A stretch of 63,804 nt of DNA, from NCBI GenBank assembly GCA_018823905.1, contig JAHJHL010000153.1, positions 1 through 63,804 on the forward strand, in the 5' to 3' direction. A program made the translations under genes and the position numbers. Below the pieces are notes generated by a model that worked only from the letters and a program-made list of their open reading frames with translations, ran no database searches and was not told where the DNA came from. This document shows, piece after piece, positions 19,490 through 28,159 of this stretch. The stretch comes from Alphaproteobacteria bacterium (GTDB taxonomy: Bacteria; Pseudomonadota; Alphaproteobacteria; Sphingomonadales; Sphingomonadaceae). Each line of letters begins with the position of its first letter. The stretch's first letter is position 1.

Positions 19490-20605
19490 ATGACCGACAC
19501 GATGCAAATGCTCAGCCCAAAGCCGTGGATCAGCGGCATTGCTCCCTATGTTCCCGGCAAATCGGCTGGGGCCGATGGTCGCCCATTGATCAAGCTGAGC
19601 GCCAACGAAAACCCGCTCGGGACCGGCGAGAAGGCCCGCGCCGCATTCGCCGCTGCGCAGGCGGCGCCCGATGCACTGTCGCGCTATCCCGATCCCGGTT
19701 CGGTCGAGTTGCGCGCGGCGATCGCGGCGAAGTTCGGGCTCGATCCGGCGCGGATCATCTGCGGCAACGGGTCCGACGAGTTGCTGCACCTGGCGGCGGG
19801 AACCTATGCCGGCGTCGGCGACGAGATCTTGTACGTGCGCTATGGTTTCGCGGTGTACGAAATCGCGGCGCGGCGCGTCGGCGCGGTACCGGTCGAGGCC
19901 GATGACCGCGACTATGCGACTGATGTCGATGCGCTGCTCGCGGCCGTGACCGAGCGGACGCGTGTCGTCTATCTCGCCAATCCGAACAACCCGACCGGCA
20001 CGCTGGCGTCGAAGGACGAGGTTGCGCGGCTCTATGCGGGGTTGCCCAAGGATGTGCTGTTCGTGATCGATCAGGCCTATTCAGAGTATCTGACCGACGC
20101 CGAGGATGATGGCGGGCTCGAGCTCGCGAAGACGCAGCCCAATGTCTTTATCACCCGCACCTTTTCGAAGATCCACGGGCTCGCCGCTGAACGCATCGGC
20201 TGGGGCTATGCCTCTGCCGACGTAATTTCGGCGCTGCACCGTATCCGCCTGCCGTTCAACGTCACCCGCGCAGGGCAGGCAGCGGCGATCGCGGCGATCG
20301 GCGACGAGGAATTCGTCACCGCCAGCCGCGAACATAATGCCAAATGGCGGAGCTGGCTGGCTAGTGAACTTGAAAGCCTAGGCAACCACGGCATTGGTGT
20401 GGTGCCGTCGGCGTGCAACTTCCTGCTCGTGCTGTTCGAGGGCGATGTGAGCGCCGAGACGGTGTATAACCGGCTGATGGACGCGGGCTATATCGTCCGC
20501 TGGCTGCCGGGGCAGGGATTGCCGGGCGCGCTGCGGATGACGATCGGCACCGAGGACGAAACGCGCGGGCTCTCGGCGGCGATCCGCGCGGCGCTGAACG
20601 GCTGA
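19490..20605 (+). CDS. hisC: Histidinol-phosphate aminotransferase
   Basis: This 371-residue PLP-dependent class I/II aminotransferase transaminates imidazole acetol phosphate. In this gene setting it may also act on aromatic substrates. Visible motifs are [10 protein letters not shown] near the N-terminus, [11 protein letters not shown] at about 160-170, and the PLP-binding Lys in [17 protein letters not shown]. The gene is followed 2 bases later by tyrC, an arrangement known from alphaproteobacteria where HisC serves phenylalanine and tyrosine synthesis too. Confidence 0.93.
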   Translation: MTDTMQMLSPKPWISGIAPYVPGKSAGADGRPLIKLSANENPLGTGEKARAAFAAAQAAPDALSRYPDPGSVELRAAIAAKFGLDPARIICGNGSDELLHLAAGTYAGVGDEILYVRYGFAVYEIAARRVGAVPVEADDRDYATDVDALLAAVTERTRVVYLANPNNPTGTLASKDEVARLYAGLPKDVLFVIDQAYSEYLTDAEDDGGLELAKTQPNVFITRTFSKIHGLAAERIGWGYASADVISALHRIRLPFNVTRAGQAAAIAAIGDEEFVTASREHNAKWRSWLASELESLGNHGIGVVPSACNFLLVLFEGDVSAETVYNRLMDAGYIVRWLPGQGLPGALRMTIGTEDETRGLSAAIRAALNG

Positions 20606-20607
20606 TT

Positions 20608-21516
20608 GTGTCGCGGCGCGTCGAACGGCTGGCGATCATCGGGCTTGGCCTGATCGGATCATCGATCGCGCGCGCGGTGAAGGAACGGCTGCCTGATGTG
20701 ATGGTCGCCGGCCATGACGCCAGCGGCGACGTGCGCGATATTGCCCGGGCGCTCGGCCTCTGCGACGCGGTGATCGATGACGCCGCAGACGCGGTCGCCG
20801 CTGCCGATCTTGTGATATTGGCGGTGCCGGTCGGCGGCATGGCCGCGGCGGCGTCAGCGATGGCGTCGGGACTGGGCAAGCACACGATCATCTCCGACGT
20901 CGGATCGTCGAAGGCGAGCGTCGCCGAAGCGCTAGCCATGGCGTTGCCCGGTCATATCGTCATCCCCGCGCATCCGGTCGCGGGCACCGAGAACAGTGGC
21001 CCCGCCGCCGGCTTTGCCAGCCTGTTCGACGGGCGCTGGTGCATCGTCACTCCTGATGCTGCGGCGCCCGCCGACGCGATCGCGACGCTGACCGCGTTCT
21101 GGGAGGCGCTTGGCGCCAAGGTCGACGTCATGGACGCCGCGCACCACGACATGGTGCTCGCGGTGACCAGCCATTTGCCGCATCTGATCGCCTACACAAT
21201 CGTCGGCACCGCCAGCGAGCTGGAAGAGGTCACCGAGAGCGAGGTGATCAAATATTCGGCGGGCGGTTTTCGCGACTTCACGCGCATCGCGGCGAGTGAC
21301 CCGGTGATGTGGCGCGATGTGTTCCTGACGAACAAGGACGCGGTGCTGGCGACCTTGCAGCGCTTCAACGAAGATCTGACGGTGCTGCAGCAAGCGATCC
21401 GCCGCGGCGACGCCGACAAGCTGGAGGACTGGTTCACCCGCACGCGTGCTATCCGGCGGTCGATCATTGCCGAGGGGCAGGATGATGCGGCGCCTGATTT
21501 CGGGCGGAAGCATTAG
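20608..21516 (+). CDS. tyrC: Prephenate/arogenate dehydrogenase
   Basis: This 302-residue cyclohexadienyl dehydrogenase of tyrosine synthesis starts at GTG, two bases after hisC. The NAD-binding GLGLIGSSIARAV is at about residues 12-24. The substrate-binding HPVAGTENSGP is at about 127-137. The C-terminal helical dimer domain contains SHLPHLIAYTIVG. The hisC-tyrC pairing suggests prephenate or arogenate turnover coordinated with transamination. Exact substrate preference is not readable. Confidence 0.9.
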   Translation: MSRRVERLAIIGLGLIGSSIARAVKERLPDVMVAGHDASGDVRDIARALGLCDAVIDDAADAVAAADLVILAVPVGGMAAAASAMASGLGKHTIISDVGSSKASVAEALAMALPGHIVIPAHPVAGTENSGPAAGFASLFDGRWCIVTPDAAAPADAIATLTAFWEALGAKVDVMDAAHHDMVLAVTSHLPHLIAYTIVGTASELEEVTESEVIKYSAGGFRDFTRIAASDPVMWRDVFLTNKDAVLATLQRFNEDLTVLQQAIRRGDADKLEDWFTRTRAIRRSIIAEGQDDAAPDFGRKH

Positions 21517-21524
21517 GCGGTTTG

Positions 21525-21660
21525 ATCCTCCCTGTCGCGCAGCGATGGGGAGGGGGACCGCTCGCGGAGCGAGTGGTGGAGGGGCCGCGATGTTAGCGCC
21601 AAAGCCCCTCCGTCAGCGCTTCGCGCTGCCACCTCCCCATCGCTTCGCGACAGGGAGGAT
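21525..21660. repeat. Nested REP-like inverted repeat, complete copy
   Basis: Outer arms 21525-21553 and 21632-21660 are reverse complements except at about one position. Inner GGAGGGGC and GCCCCTCC arms add a second stem, and CGCTCGCGGAGCG forms a third small hairpin. The right half matches 1-55 of the window at 53 of 55 bases. It fills the gap between convergent tyrC and plsC and touches the plsC stop codon. Likely a miniature palindromic repeat, with possible transcript-end or mRNA-stability function. Confidence 0.85.
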
Positions 21661-22382
21661 TACTTGCCCGCCAGCAGCGCCTCAGGCGGGTTCAGCGCAT
21701 TGATCGCCACCCGCACGCGCTCCTCGGCCTCTTCGCGCGGCAGCCCCGCGGGGATCGTCGCGCCGATCTTGTAGGTGATCGTGCCGGGCCATTTGACCCA
21801 GCGCCGCGGCGGAAAGGCGAGGCCGCTGTTCACCGCGACGGGGATCACATCGACCCCGAGCAGACGGTACATGCCTGCAAAACCGGGGCGTAGCGGCGGC
21901 GCCTCACCGTGCGGGACGCGCGTGCCTTCGGCGAACAGCACCAGCGGGCGGCCTGCGGCGAGCGCTGCTTTCGCCGCATTCAGCATCGCGCGCATCGCCT
22001 TGCCGCCGCCGTCGCGGTCGACGGGGATCAGGCCATAGAAACGTGCCGCCTGACCCCAGACCGGAATCGAAAACAGTTCTTCCTTGGCGAACACCGCCGG
22101 ATGTTTGAACAGTCCCGGTTGCTCGACCGTCTCGAACGCCGATTCATGCTTGAACACATAGAGCACCGGGATGTCGGGCATCTCTCCCTCGACCACGATC
22201 GTCTGGCCGAGCAGGAAGCGGCAGAAGATCCGATGTGCCTTCGCCCAGATACGCACAAAAAAGATCGTCCCGCGGTGCGAGAGCGGCAGTGCGACAACCC
22301 CGCCGATCGACGAGATGGCGCTCATCACGAAAAAGGCGATCCAGAACAGGATCGAGCGGAACAAGGCTATCGAGTAACGCAT
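21660..22382 (-). CDS. plsC: 1-acyl-sn-glycerol-3-phosphate acyltransferase (PlsC-like)
   Basis: This 240-residue membrane-associated acyltransferase adds the second acyl chain to lysophosphatidate. One N-terminal helix lies at about residues 5-35. The catalytic H(X)4D box appears in a variant form as FKHESAFETVE, with Glu in place of Asp, as seen in many alphaproteobacterial PlsC-type proteins. The substrate-binding LFAEGTRVPHGE (EGTR motif) is clear. The variant box lowers certainty about the acceptor; a lysophospholipid is most likely. Confidence 0.85.
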   Translation of the reverse strand: MRYSIALFRSILFWIAFFVMSAISSIGGVVALPLSHRGTIFFVRIWAKAHRIFCRFLLGQTIVVEGEMPDIPVLYVFKHESAFETVEQPGLFKHPAVFAKEELFSIPVWGQAARFYGLIPVDRDGGGKAMRAMLNAAKAALAAGRPLVLFAEGTRVPHGEAPPLRPGFAGMYRLLGVDVIPVAVNSGLAFPPRRWVKWPGTITYKIGATIPAGLPREEAEERVRVAINALNPPEALLAGK

Positions 22383-22393
22383 CGGGGTTGCGC

Positions 22394-22924
22394 TTACAGG
22401 CCCAGCAGGCCGCCCGCCAGCCCCGCGAGATATTTGTGATATTCGCGAAACAGGGTGGCGAAATTGGGTTCGCTGCGCACCGCATCGGGCAGGATCGTCA
22501 CCTTGTCGCCGATCGCGCGGCCGATTTCATATTCGGCGCGGCGCATGTGCCAGTCAGTCGTGACCAGCCGCACCGTTTTATAGTTGCGCCGCGCAACCCA
22601 GGTCGCGACCTCGGTCGCGTTCGAGCGGGTATCCTCGGCCTCGAACCCCAGCGCGATGCAGCAATCGAACAGCGCCGTGGGGCGCTTATACTCGGCGGCG
22701 AGTTCGCGCGGTTTCACCTCGCGCGCGACGCCGCTGATCAGCAGCCGCTTGGCATCGCCCGCTTCCAGACGTTCGAGCGCGCGGTCGATGCGCCCCGGCC
22801 CGCCGGTCAGCGCGACGATGGCGTCGGTCTTTTGCGCAGGCGCGGGCAAGGGCGGCAACAGCGCAAACCACGCGAAGCCAAGCACCCAGGCCAGGAAGAG
22901 AAGGGAAATCAAACGCTTGATCAT
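22394..22924 (-). CDS. YdcF/DUF218 family membrane-anchored protein
   Basis: This 176-residue protein has an N-terminal anchor helix (residues 4-24). The DUF218 core follows, with DAIVALTGGPGRIDRAL, a LLISGVA segment, NATEVATWV and LVTTDWHMRRA. DUF218 proteins such as SanA and ElyC act at the cell envelope, ElyC in peptidoglycan-lipid carrier balance. It overlaps ftsX by 4 bases, tying it to the division operon ftsE-ftsX. The frame is open well upstream inside ftsX, but ATG at 22922-22924 is the natural start. Confidence 0.82.
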   Translation of the reverse strand: MIKRLISLLFLAWVLGFAWFALLPPLPAPAQKTDAIVALTGGPGRIDRALERLEAGDAKRLLISGVAREVKPRELAAEYKRPTALFDCCIALGFEAEDTRSNATEVATWVARRNYKTVRLVTTDWHMRRAEYEIGRAIGDKVTILPDAVRSEPNFATLFREYHKYLAGLAGGLLGL

Positions 22925-23826
22925 AAAATCTTCTTGAGCGCGGCGAGCAACGTCTGGCGCGCCGTCAGGGCTGCGAGCGCGATAGCCAATAGCGGCAGCG
23001 CCAGCAAGAGCGCCCAACCGGTCGGCCCGAGCGAGGCGGTGGCGGCGAGCCCCGAGGTGATCCCCGCCCATTGCCAGCCGATCAGCAGCAGGATCGCCGC
23101 GGCGACGACGGTGCCGAGCGCAATGCCGTAAGCGGTGTCGATCGCGATCCGGCGCTGGAACAGCCGGGTGATCTGACGGTCGGTCGCGCCGATCAGGTGG
23201 AGCATCTCGATCGTCGCAAAATGGGTGCCGAGCGCGGCGCGTGCGGTCATAATCACCACCGCGGCGCTGGCGAGCGTCATCAACAGTACAAGCCCGCCGG
23301 CGATCCACGCGAGCGAGCCGATCAGCTGCGCGACCGGCCCCAGCCATTCGGCGTGCGGGATGATCCGCGCGCCGGGTGCCTCCGCCGCCACGAGCGCCTG
23401 CAATTGCTCCATATGGCGGCTGCGGTTCTCGCCGACAAAATCGATATCGACCAAAGCGGGAAGGGGCAGCGAGTTCAGCACCGGATCGTCGCCGTCGGCG
23501 CTGCCGAACCACTGGCCGAGCGTCGCCTGCAACTCCTCACGATCGACCGCGCGCGCCGACAGGACAAAGGGCTGCGCGGCAGCGGCGCGGCGCAGTGCTG
23601 CGGCCTGCTCGGCGCGCGTCACCGGATTGGGGGTGACGATCTGCACCGTCACCCGTCCCGCAATCGCGCTGCCGATGGCATTGGCCGAGCGCGCCAGTCC
23701 GACCCCGGCGGCGGCGGCGAGCAGCGTCAGCATCATCAATATCGCGATGACCCATGGCGTCGGCCCCGACAGGCGGCGGTCGGGCAGCAGGCGGCGGTGC
23801 TGGACAGGGACGCGGGGGATGATCAT
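22921..23826 (-). CDS. ftsX: Cell division ABC-type permease FtsX
   Basis: This 301-residue protein has the FtsX layout: a cytoplasmic N-terminus and one helix at about 25-48. A periplasmic domain of about 120 residues follows, then three helices at about 165-190, 215-240 and 265-290. FtsX with FtsE couples division-ring status to peptidoglycan hydrolase activation. Its start overlaps the ftsE stop by 4 bases. The sequence is divergent, so the call leans on topology and position after ftsE. Confidence 0.88.
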   Translation of the reverse strand: MIIPRVPVQHRRLLPDRRLSGPTPWVIAILMMLTLLAAAAGVGLARSANAIGSAIAGRVTVQIVTPNPVTRAEQAAALRRAAAAQPFVLSARAVDREELQATLGQWFGSADGDDPVLNSLPLPALVDIDFVGENRSRHMEQLQALVAAEAPGARIIPHAEWLGPVAQLIGSLAWIAGGLVLLMTLASAAVVIMTARAALGTHFATIEMLHLIGATDRQITRLFQRRIAIDTAYGIALGTVVAAAILLLIGWQWAGITSGLAATASLGPTGWALLLALPLLAIALAALTARQTLLAALKKIL

Positions 23827-24554
23827 GCCCGGTTCGCCGGGGGATAACGCAGCGCGCCAGTGGGATCGGCAAGCCGTCCCTTTTCCAGCCGCATCATCTG
23901 GGCATTTTCGATCCGGCTGATCAGGTGGATATCATGGGTCGCGACGACGACGGTGGTGCCAAGACGGTTCAGCGCCTCGAACAACCCCAGCAGCCGCATC
24001 GCCATTTCGGGATCGACGTTGCCCGTCGGCTCGTCGGCGACGAGCAGCTGCGGTCGCGCAATTACCGCACGCGCGATCGCCACGCGCTGTTGCTCGCCGC
24101 CCGACAGCGTGGCGGGGCGCGCGTCGGCGCGGTCGCCAAGCCCGATCCAGCTGAGCATTTCACCGACCGGCCCCGACAGATCCTCTTCGCTGACCCCCGC
24201 GATGCGCAGCGGTAGCGCGATATTGTCGCGCGCCGACAGATGCGGGATCAGGCGGAAATCCTGGAACACGACGCCGATGCGGCGGCGAAAACCGGGCAGC
24301 CGCTGGCGCGGCATGTTGACCAGATCCTCGCCGAACAGGCGGACGATGCCGCGGCTGGGCCGCTGCGCCAGATAGAGCATCTTGAGCAGCGACGTCTTGC
24401 CCGCGCCCGACGGCCCGGTGAGGAAATAGAAGCTGCCGGGTTGCAGGTTGAAGCTGATGTCGCAGAGCACTTCGGCATCGGGTCCGTAGCGCAGGCCTAC
24501 GCCGTCGAATTCGACCATCGCGCCGCCGGGACGCGGGCTTGGCGCATCCGTCAT
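23823..24554 (-). CDS. ftsE: Cell division ATP-binding protein FtsE
   Basis: This 243-residue ABC ATPase is of the FtsE family. Walker A is GPSGAGKTS, followed by the FtsE-like FFGEDL-type and FRRRIGVVFQDFRLIPHLS (Q-loop) regions. The signature is LSGGEQQRVAIARAV, Walker B is LLVADEPTGNVDPE, and the switch His is in VVATHD. It pairs with FtsX on the inner face of the membrane at the division site. A start at the internal Met (MVEFDGVGLRYG, 24518) is an alternative. Confidence 0.92.
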   Translation of the reverse strand: MTDAPSPRPGGAMVEFDGVGLRYGPDAEVLCDISFNLQPGSFYFLTGPSGAGKTSLLKMLYLAQRPSRGIVRLFGEDLVNMPRQRLPGFRRRIGVVFQDFRLIPHLSARDNIALPLRIAGVSEEDLSGPVGEMLSWIGLGDRADARPATLSGGEQQRVAIARAVIARPQLLVADEPTGNVDPEMAMRLLGLFEALNRLGTTVVVATHDIHLISRIENAQMMRLEKGRLADPTGALRYPPANRA

Positions 24555-24724
24555 GGCGTCACGCGCGCGACGGTTTGCGCGGGAAAATGGGAACGAAACA
24601 GGGGCGCGGCGGCGCTCATGCCCCGCCTGTTACACGGCTGTAGTGTCAGGTAAAGCGGGGAGTGGGCGCCCCGCGGCGACGCGGCGCTTGCAACGCCGCG
24701 AATCAGCGTGTTTAGAGGGGGACC

Positions 24725-25474
24725 ATGATCCTCGCCTGCCCGTCCTGCCATACACGTTATGTCGTCCCCGATACGGCGATCGGCCCGACCGGGCGCACCG
24801 TGCGCTGCGCCAGTTGCCGCCACAGCTGGTTTCAGGAGCCCGCGAAGATTGAGCCGGCGGCGGCTGCGCCCGTGGTCGAGCCGGTTGCGGCGCCGACAGC
24901 CGAACCTGCGCCATCCACTACCGAAAGCCCGGCGCCGGTGGCTGAGCCTGCGCCGCCGCCGCCCCAAGCCTTTGCCGCCGATCCGGCACCGCGGTCGGCG
25001 CCGACGACCGTTGACGAAGCGCCGCTGCCGTTTCGCCGTCCGCGCCGCAATCCGGCGAAGCGCTGGACGCTGGTCGCTGCGAGCGCCGCAGTGCTGATGG
25101 TCGCCGCGACCGCGGGCCTATACTATTTCGGCCTGCCGAGCTGGGCGCAAGGGCTGGGGCTGCCCGGTATGGCCGCCGAACCCGATCTGGTGATCGAACT
25201 GCCGCCCAATCAGGATCATCGCGAACTCGCCGACGGCACGATCTATTTCGCCGCTTCGGGGGTGATCATCAACCCGACCGATCGCGAACAGCGGGTCCCG
25301 CCGATCCTCGCCGAATTGCGCGATGCGCAGGGAACGATCGTCTATAGCTGGACGATCAAGCCGCCGGTGCGGATGTTGCCGCCCAATGAAAAGGTCAATT
25401 TCAGCGAGGCGAAGCTCGACATCCCGCGCCGTGCGACGCAGCTGACGGTCAGCTGGGCTTTGCCGAAAACCTAG
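24725..25474 (+). CDS. MJ0042-type zinc-ribbon membrane protein
   Basis: This 249-residue protein begins with a zinc ribbon of two CxxC pairs (CPSC and CASC, residues 5-31) of the MJ0042 type. A Pro/Ala/Glu-rich linker runs to about 110, one transmembrane helix lies at about 117-137, and an extracytoplasmic beta-rich domain carries [15 protein letters not shown] Shine-Dalgarno-like run lies just upstream of the ATG. It is divergent from ftsE. Similar proteins occur across alphaproteobacteria without a clear role. Confidence 0.85.
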   Translation: MILACPSCHTRYVVPDTAIGPTGRTVRCASCRHSWFQEPAKIEPAAAAPVVEPVAAPTAEPAPSTTESPAPVAEPAPPPPQAFAADPAPRSAPTTVDEAPLPFRRPRRNPAKRWTLVAASAAVLMVAATAGLYYFGLPSWAQGLGLPGMAAEPDLVIELPPNQDHRELADGTIYFAASGVIINPTDREQRVPPILAELRDAQGTIVYSWTIKPPVRMLPPNEKVNFSEAKLDIPRRATQLTVSWALPKT

Positions 25475-25492
25475 GTTTTACAAAACTATGAC

Positions 25493-25510
25493 ATGACGGC
25501 ATGCCGTCAT
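25493..25510. repeat. 18-bp perfect palindrome between convergent genes
   Basis: ATGACGGCATGCCGTCAT is its own reverse complement. It spans the stop codon of the leftward YeiH-like gene (25507-25509) and lies 18 bases past the zinc-ribbon gene. No T-run follows on either side, so a factor-binding site is as likely as a terminator. Confidence 0.7.
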
Positions 25511-26571
25511 AAGCTCAGCGCAGCGGCCAGCGACAACAGAAAACTCGTCACCGTCGCGACGATGATCGGCGCAAAGCTGCGCCAACCCTGATCCAGCAGC
25601 AGATGCAGCCGCGCCTTCATCGCAGTCGCGACGATTGCGAGCAGGAGCAGCGTCTGCGCACCCGTTGCGGCTCCGTCCTGAACGGGCACGGGAATGGCTA
25701 CGAGCGAATTGACCGCAGCGACGGCGAGGAAGCCGACAATAAACCAGGGCAGGCGGAGCGGGATTTTCCGCGTCCCATCGCTTTCACCGCGGCGCCCAAG
25801 CCACAGCGCGACGAGCATCAGCATCGGCGCGAGCAGTGCGACGCGCGTGAGCTTGACGATCGTTGCGACTTCGCCCGCCTGCGGCGAGAAGGAAAAGCCG
25901 CCGCCGATCGCCTGCGCGACGTCATGGATGGAGGCGCCGATCAGGAACCCCGCCTGCGCATCGGTCAGGTCGAGTTCCGCGGCCAGCACCGGATAAAGCG
26001 TCATCGCAAAGGCGCTGGCGACGGTGATGCCGACCAGGGTCAGCGTGAAGCGCGCCTGATCGACGCGTTTGTCGCCGATCAGTGAATAGAGCGCAAGCGC
26101 TGCCGACGCGCCGCAGATTGCCGTCGCGCCGCCCGCGAGCAGCGCCGCGTGGCGGTCCTGCGCGAACAATCGCGCGGTCGCGACGGTGACGATAATCACC
26201 GCAAGCATGATCAGCACCAGCAGTGCGAAGGGCAGCGGCCCGAGCTCGGCGAGCTGGTCGGCGGTGATCCGCGCCCCGACGAGCACGATCCCGATCCGCA
26301 TTGCGGTCTGCGACATCAGGTCGAGCCCGGCGTGGGTGCGCTGATCCTGCGACAAAAAGCTCATCGCCAGCCCGATCAGCAGCCCCATCAGCACCAGCGG
26401 CGCGGCATAATGGTCGGCGAGCCAGGCGGCGGCGAGCGCCGCGATCGCGGTGACGAGCGCCCCGGGCAAATAGTCACGCCAGCGCCGCTTCGCAGGCGGA
26501 TGCGCCTCAAGCTGCATTTCGCCATACAGGTCGGCAGCCATCGGCCAGCTTCGTTCGGTTGATGCGCTCAC
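25507..26571 (-). CDS. YeiH/UPF0324 family putative sulfate exporter
   Basis: This 354-residue polytopic protein of the UPF0324 (YeiH) family has about 10 hydrophobic helices. The family segments FLIGASIHDVAQAIGGGFSFS (around 210) and GGATAICGASAALALYS (around 130) are present. Members have been linked with sulfonate/taurine degradation as sulfate exporters, but transport has not been shown for this protein. It starts at GTG 26571; an in-frame ATG at 26541 is possible. The neighbours give no sulfur context. Confidence 0.85.
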   Translation of the reverse strand: MSASTERSWPMAADLYGEMQLEAHPPAKRRWRDYLPGALVTAIAALAAAWLADHYAAPLVLMGLLIGLAMSFLSQDQRTHAGLDLMSQTAMRIGIVLVGARITADQLAELGPLPFALLVLIMLAVIIVTVATARLFAQDRHAALLAGGATAICGASAALALYSLIGDKRVDQARFTLTLVGITVASAFAMTLYPVLAAELDLTDAQAGFLIGASIHDVAQAIGGGFSFSPQAGEVATIVKLTRVALLAPMLMLVALWLGRRGESDGTRKIPLRLPWFIVGFLAVAAVNSLVAIPVPVQDGAATGAQTLLLLAIVATAMKARLHLLLDQGWRSFAPIIVATVTSFLLSLAAALSL

Positions 26572-26632
26572 GCAGCGTTCCCCATGCCCATGGCGCCGCT
26601 TCGCACATCGCCGCGCGATGGTCGATAGGCCA

Positions 26633-26661
26633 TTGCTGCGCGGGCGCGCTCTTGCTAGAGG
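26633..26661 (+). promoter_or_regulatory. Candidate promoter of tRNA-Arg
   Basis: TTGCTG at 26633-26638 and TAGAGG at 26656-26661 are separated by 17 bases. The -10-like element ends 13 bases before the mature tRNA 5' end, which leaves room for a short leader. The call is by pattern only. Confidence 0.4.
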
Positions 26662-26674
26662 CCGCGCTCTATTG

Positions 26675-26751
<77 letters not shown>

Positions 26752-27016
26752 TTTTTCAATGACTTAGCCCGGTCGTAGAAATGGCGTACGGAAAACGTAC
26801 GGAACAAATCAGGGCTGCTCAGAGAATCGCATTGGGTTCCGGCAGTGTCCTCCCCCGACTGACTGAGCATTTATAGGAACCCCGTCGCGGCGCTGAGACG
26901 AATTCTCGATCGCTTGGAGAGTTCATTTCTACAAGCGCGACGCCTCCATCAGCCACACGGGATCCGTTTCCCCGCGATTTTTTTTTGCTTTGCTACAGCC
27001 GAAAGCGTTCGGCTGG

Positions 27017-28078
27017 TCAGTATCCAGCCAGTAGAATGGTACTTCCCAGAATCAGGCCAGTGCCGACAAGTGCGTAAGAGGTAAGCGCAAGCCTTTTACC
27101 AAGCTCGTCACTGTACCAAATGCCGCGACGCAGTTGAACTTGGCGGTCAACTGCGAGATATAGCGCGAGGGCCACCGCGATATTCAACACGTATTGCGCT
27201 AGAACAAAGGTTTGGAAGTCGAGAGGAAGCCACCGCTTCGAGACGAAGTTCACTGCAAACACGCCGATCCAGTGGTTAAGATAGAGCGGATAGGAAAGAC
27301 CCCCCGCGGTTTGAGCCAAGCGCGCGCGCCGTCCCGGCTTGGCCAATGCGATCACGGTTGAAACCGCGAAGATCGGCCCCCAAAAGCTCGATTTTGTCCA
27401 GATGATTACGCCGGCGGTTGAAACAGCGACAGCCACCGCGGTCCAACGAATAACAGACGATGCAGAAAATGCGGTCCTAGACTCGACGATGGCAGCGCAT
27501 ACGCCGAGGGCGATAGCCGCAAAATGCGATTCAAATGCTCCTAGCATTATGGCGATTATCAGCCATAACCACAGCGATTTTCCCTGCTTCACGAACAAAA
27601 TTAACAGCGGAGCGATCAGGTAGAACTGTTCTTCGACCGATATGCTCCAGAATTGGTTCCCCGATCCGTCGAGCGGCATTTCATCCAAAGCCGCCGGAAA
27701 TATCGTGAACAGCTGATGCGTGAATGTCACATCAAATAGGAGGTACTTGAACCAAAATAAACTTGCGCCCTCGTGGAGTAGGGCGACGCCATAAAGCAAT
27801 ACGATCGCAAGTGCGTACGGAATCCATATCCGGGTTGATCGGTTGAAAAAGAATCGAGGCAATTCGCGGCGATCTGTTCTCAGCAATATGCCGCCAATCA
27901 GCCACCCGCTCAATGCAAAGAACACTTCGACCGCCATGTGGCCGCCGAACGCTGTCGGGAACTGAATGCCCGCGTGCCCAATAACAACGATCGACGCTAG
28001 GACAAACCTTAGCCAATCAAAAAGAGGATAACTGTTGAGCTTTTCAGCTTCCGGATTTGCTGCGGAAGTGTGGGTCAT
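27017..28078 (-). CDS. Acyltransferase family 3 (OafA-like) membrane protein
   Basis: This 353-residue membrane-bound O-acyltransferase of the acyltransferase-3 family has about 10 hydrophobic helices. The family signature FWSISVEEQFYLIAPLLILF is around residue 125. An LRFVLASIVVIGHAG segment near the N-terminus carries the conserved His. ATG at 28076-28078 is chosen because GGGAGA lies 7 bases upstream; an ATG 12 codons earlier is less likely. It follows the rml operon and probably acetylates the EPS. Confidence 0.85.
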   Translation of the reverse strand: MTHTSAANPEAEKLNSYPLFDWLRFVLASIVVIGHAGIQFPTAFGGHMAVEVFFALSGWLIGGILLRTDRRELPRFFFNRSTRIWIPYALAIVLLYGVALLHEGASLFWFKYLLFDVTFTHQLFTIFPAALDEMPLDGSGNQFWSISVEEQFYLIAPLLILFVKQGKSLWLWLIIAIMLGAFESHFAAIALGVCAAIVESRTAFSASSVIRWTAVAVAVSTAGVIIWTKSSFWGPIFAVSTVIALAKPGRRARLAQTAGGLSYPLYLNHWIGVFAVNFVSKRWLPLDFQTFVLAQYVLNIAVALALYLAVDRQVQLRRGIWYSDELGKRLALTSYALVGTGLILGSTILLAGY

Positions 28079-28159
28079 CCAACATCTCCCGTTTGAGGGG
28101 GTCTTCTCGCACACGGCACACGAACGCGGTACAGAAGCTCAAGCCTTACCAAATCCGCG

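Noticed and set aside
26752..27016. Integrase remnant next to the tRNA
   Set aside because: The direct repeat is seen, but no integrase-like coding sequence was recognised; kept only as an observation on the border.
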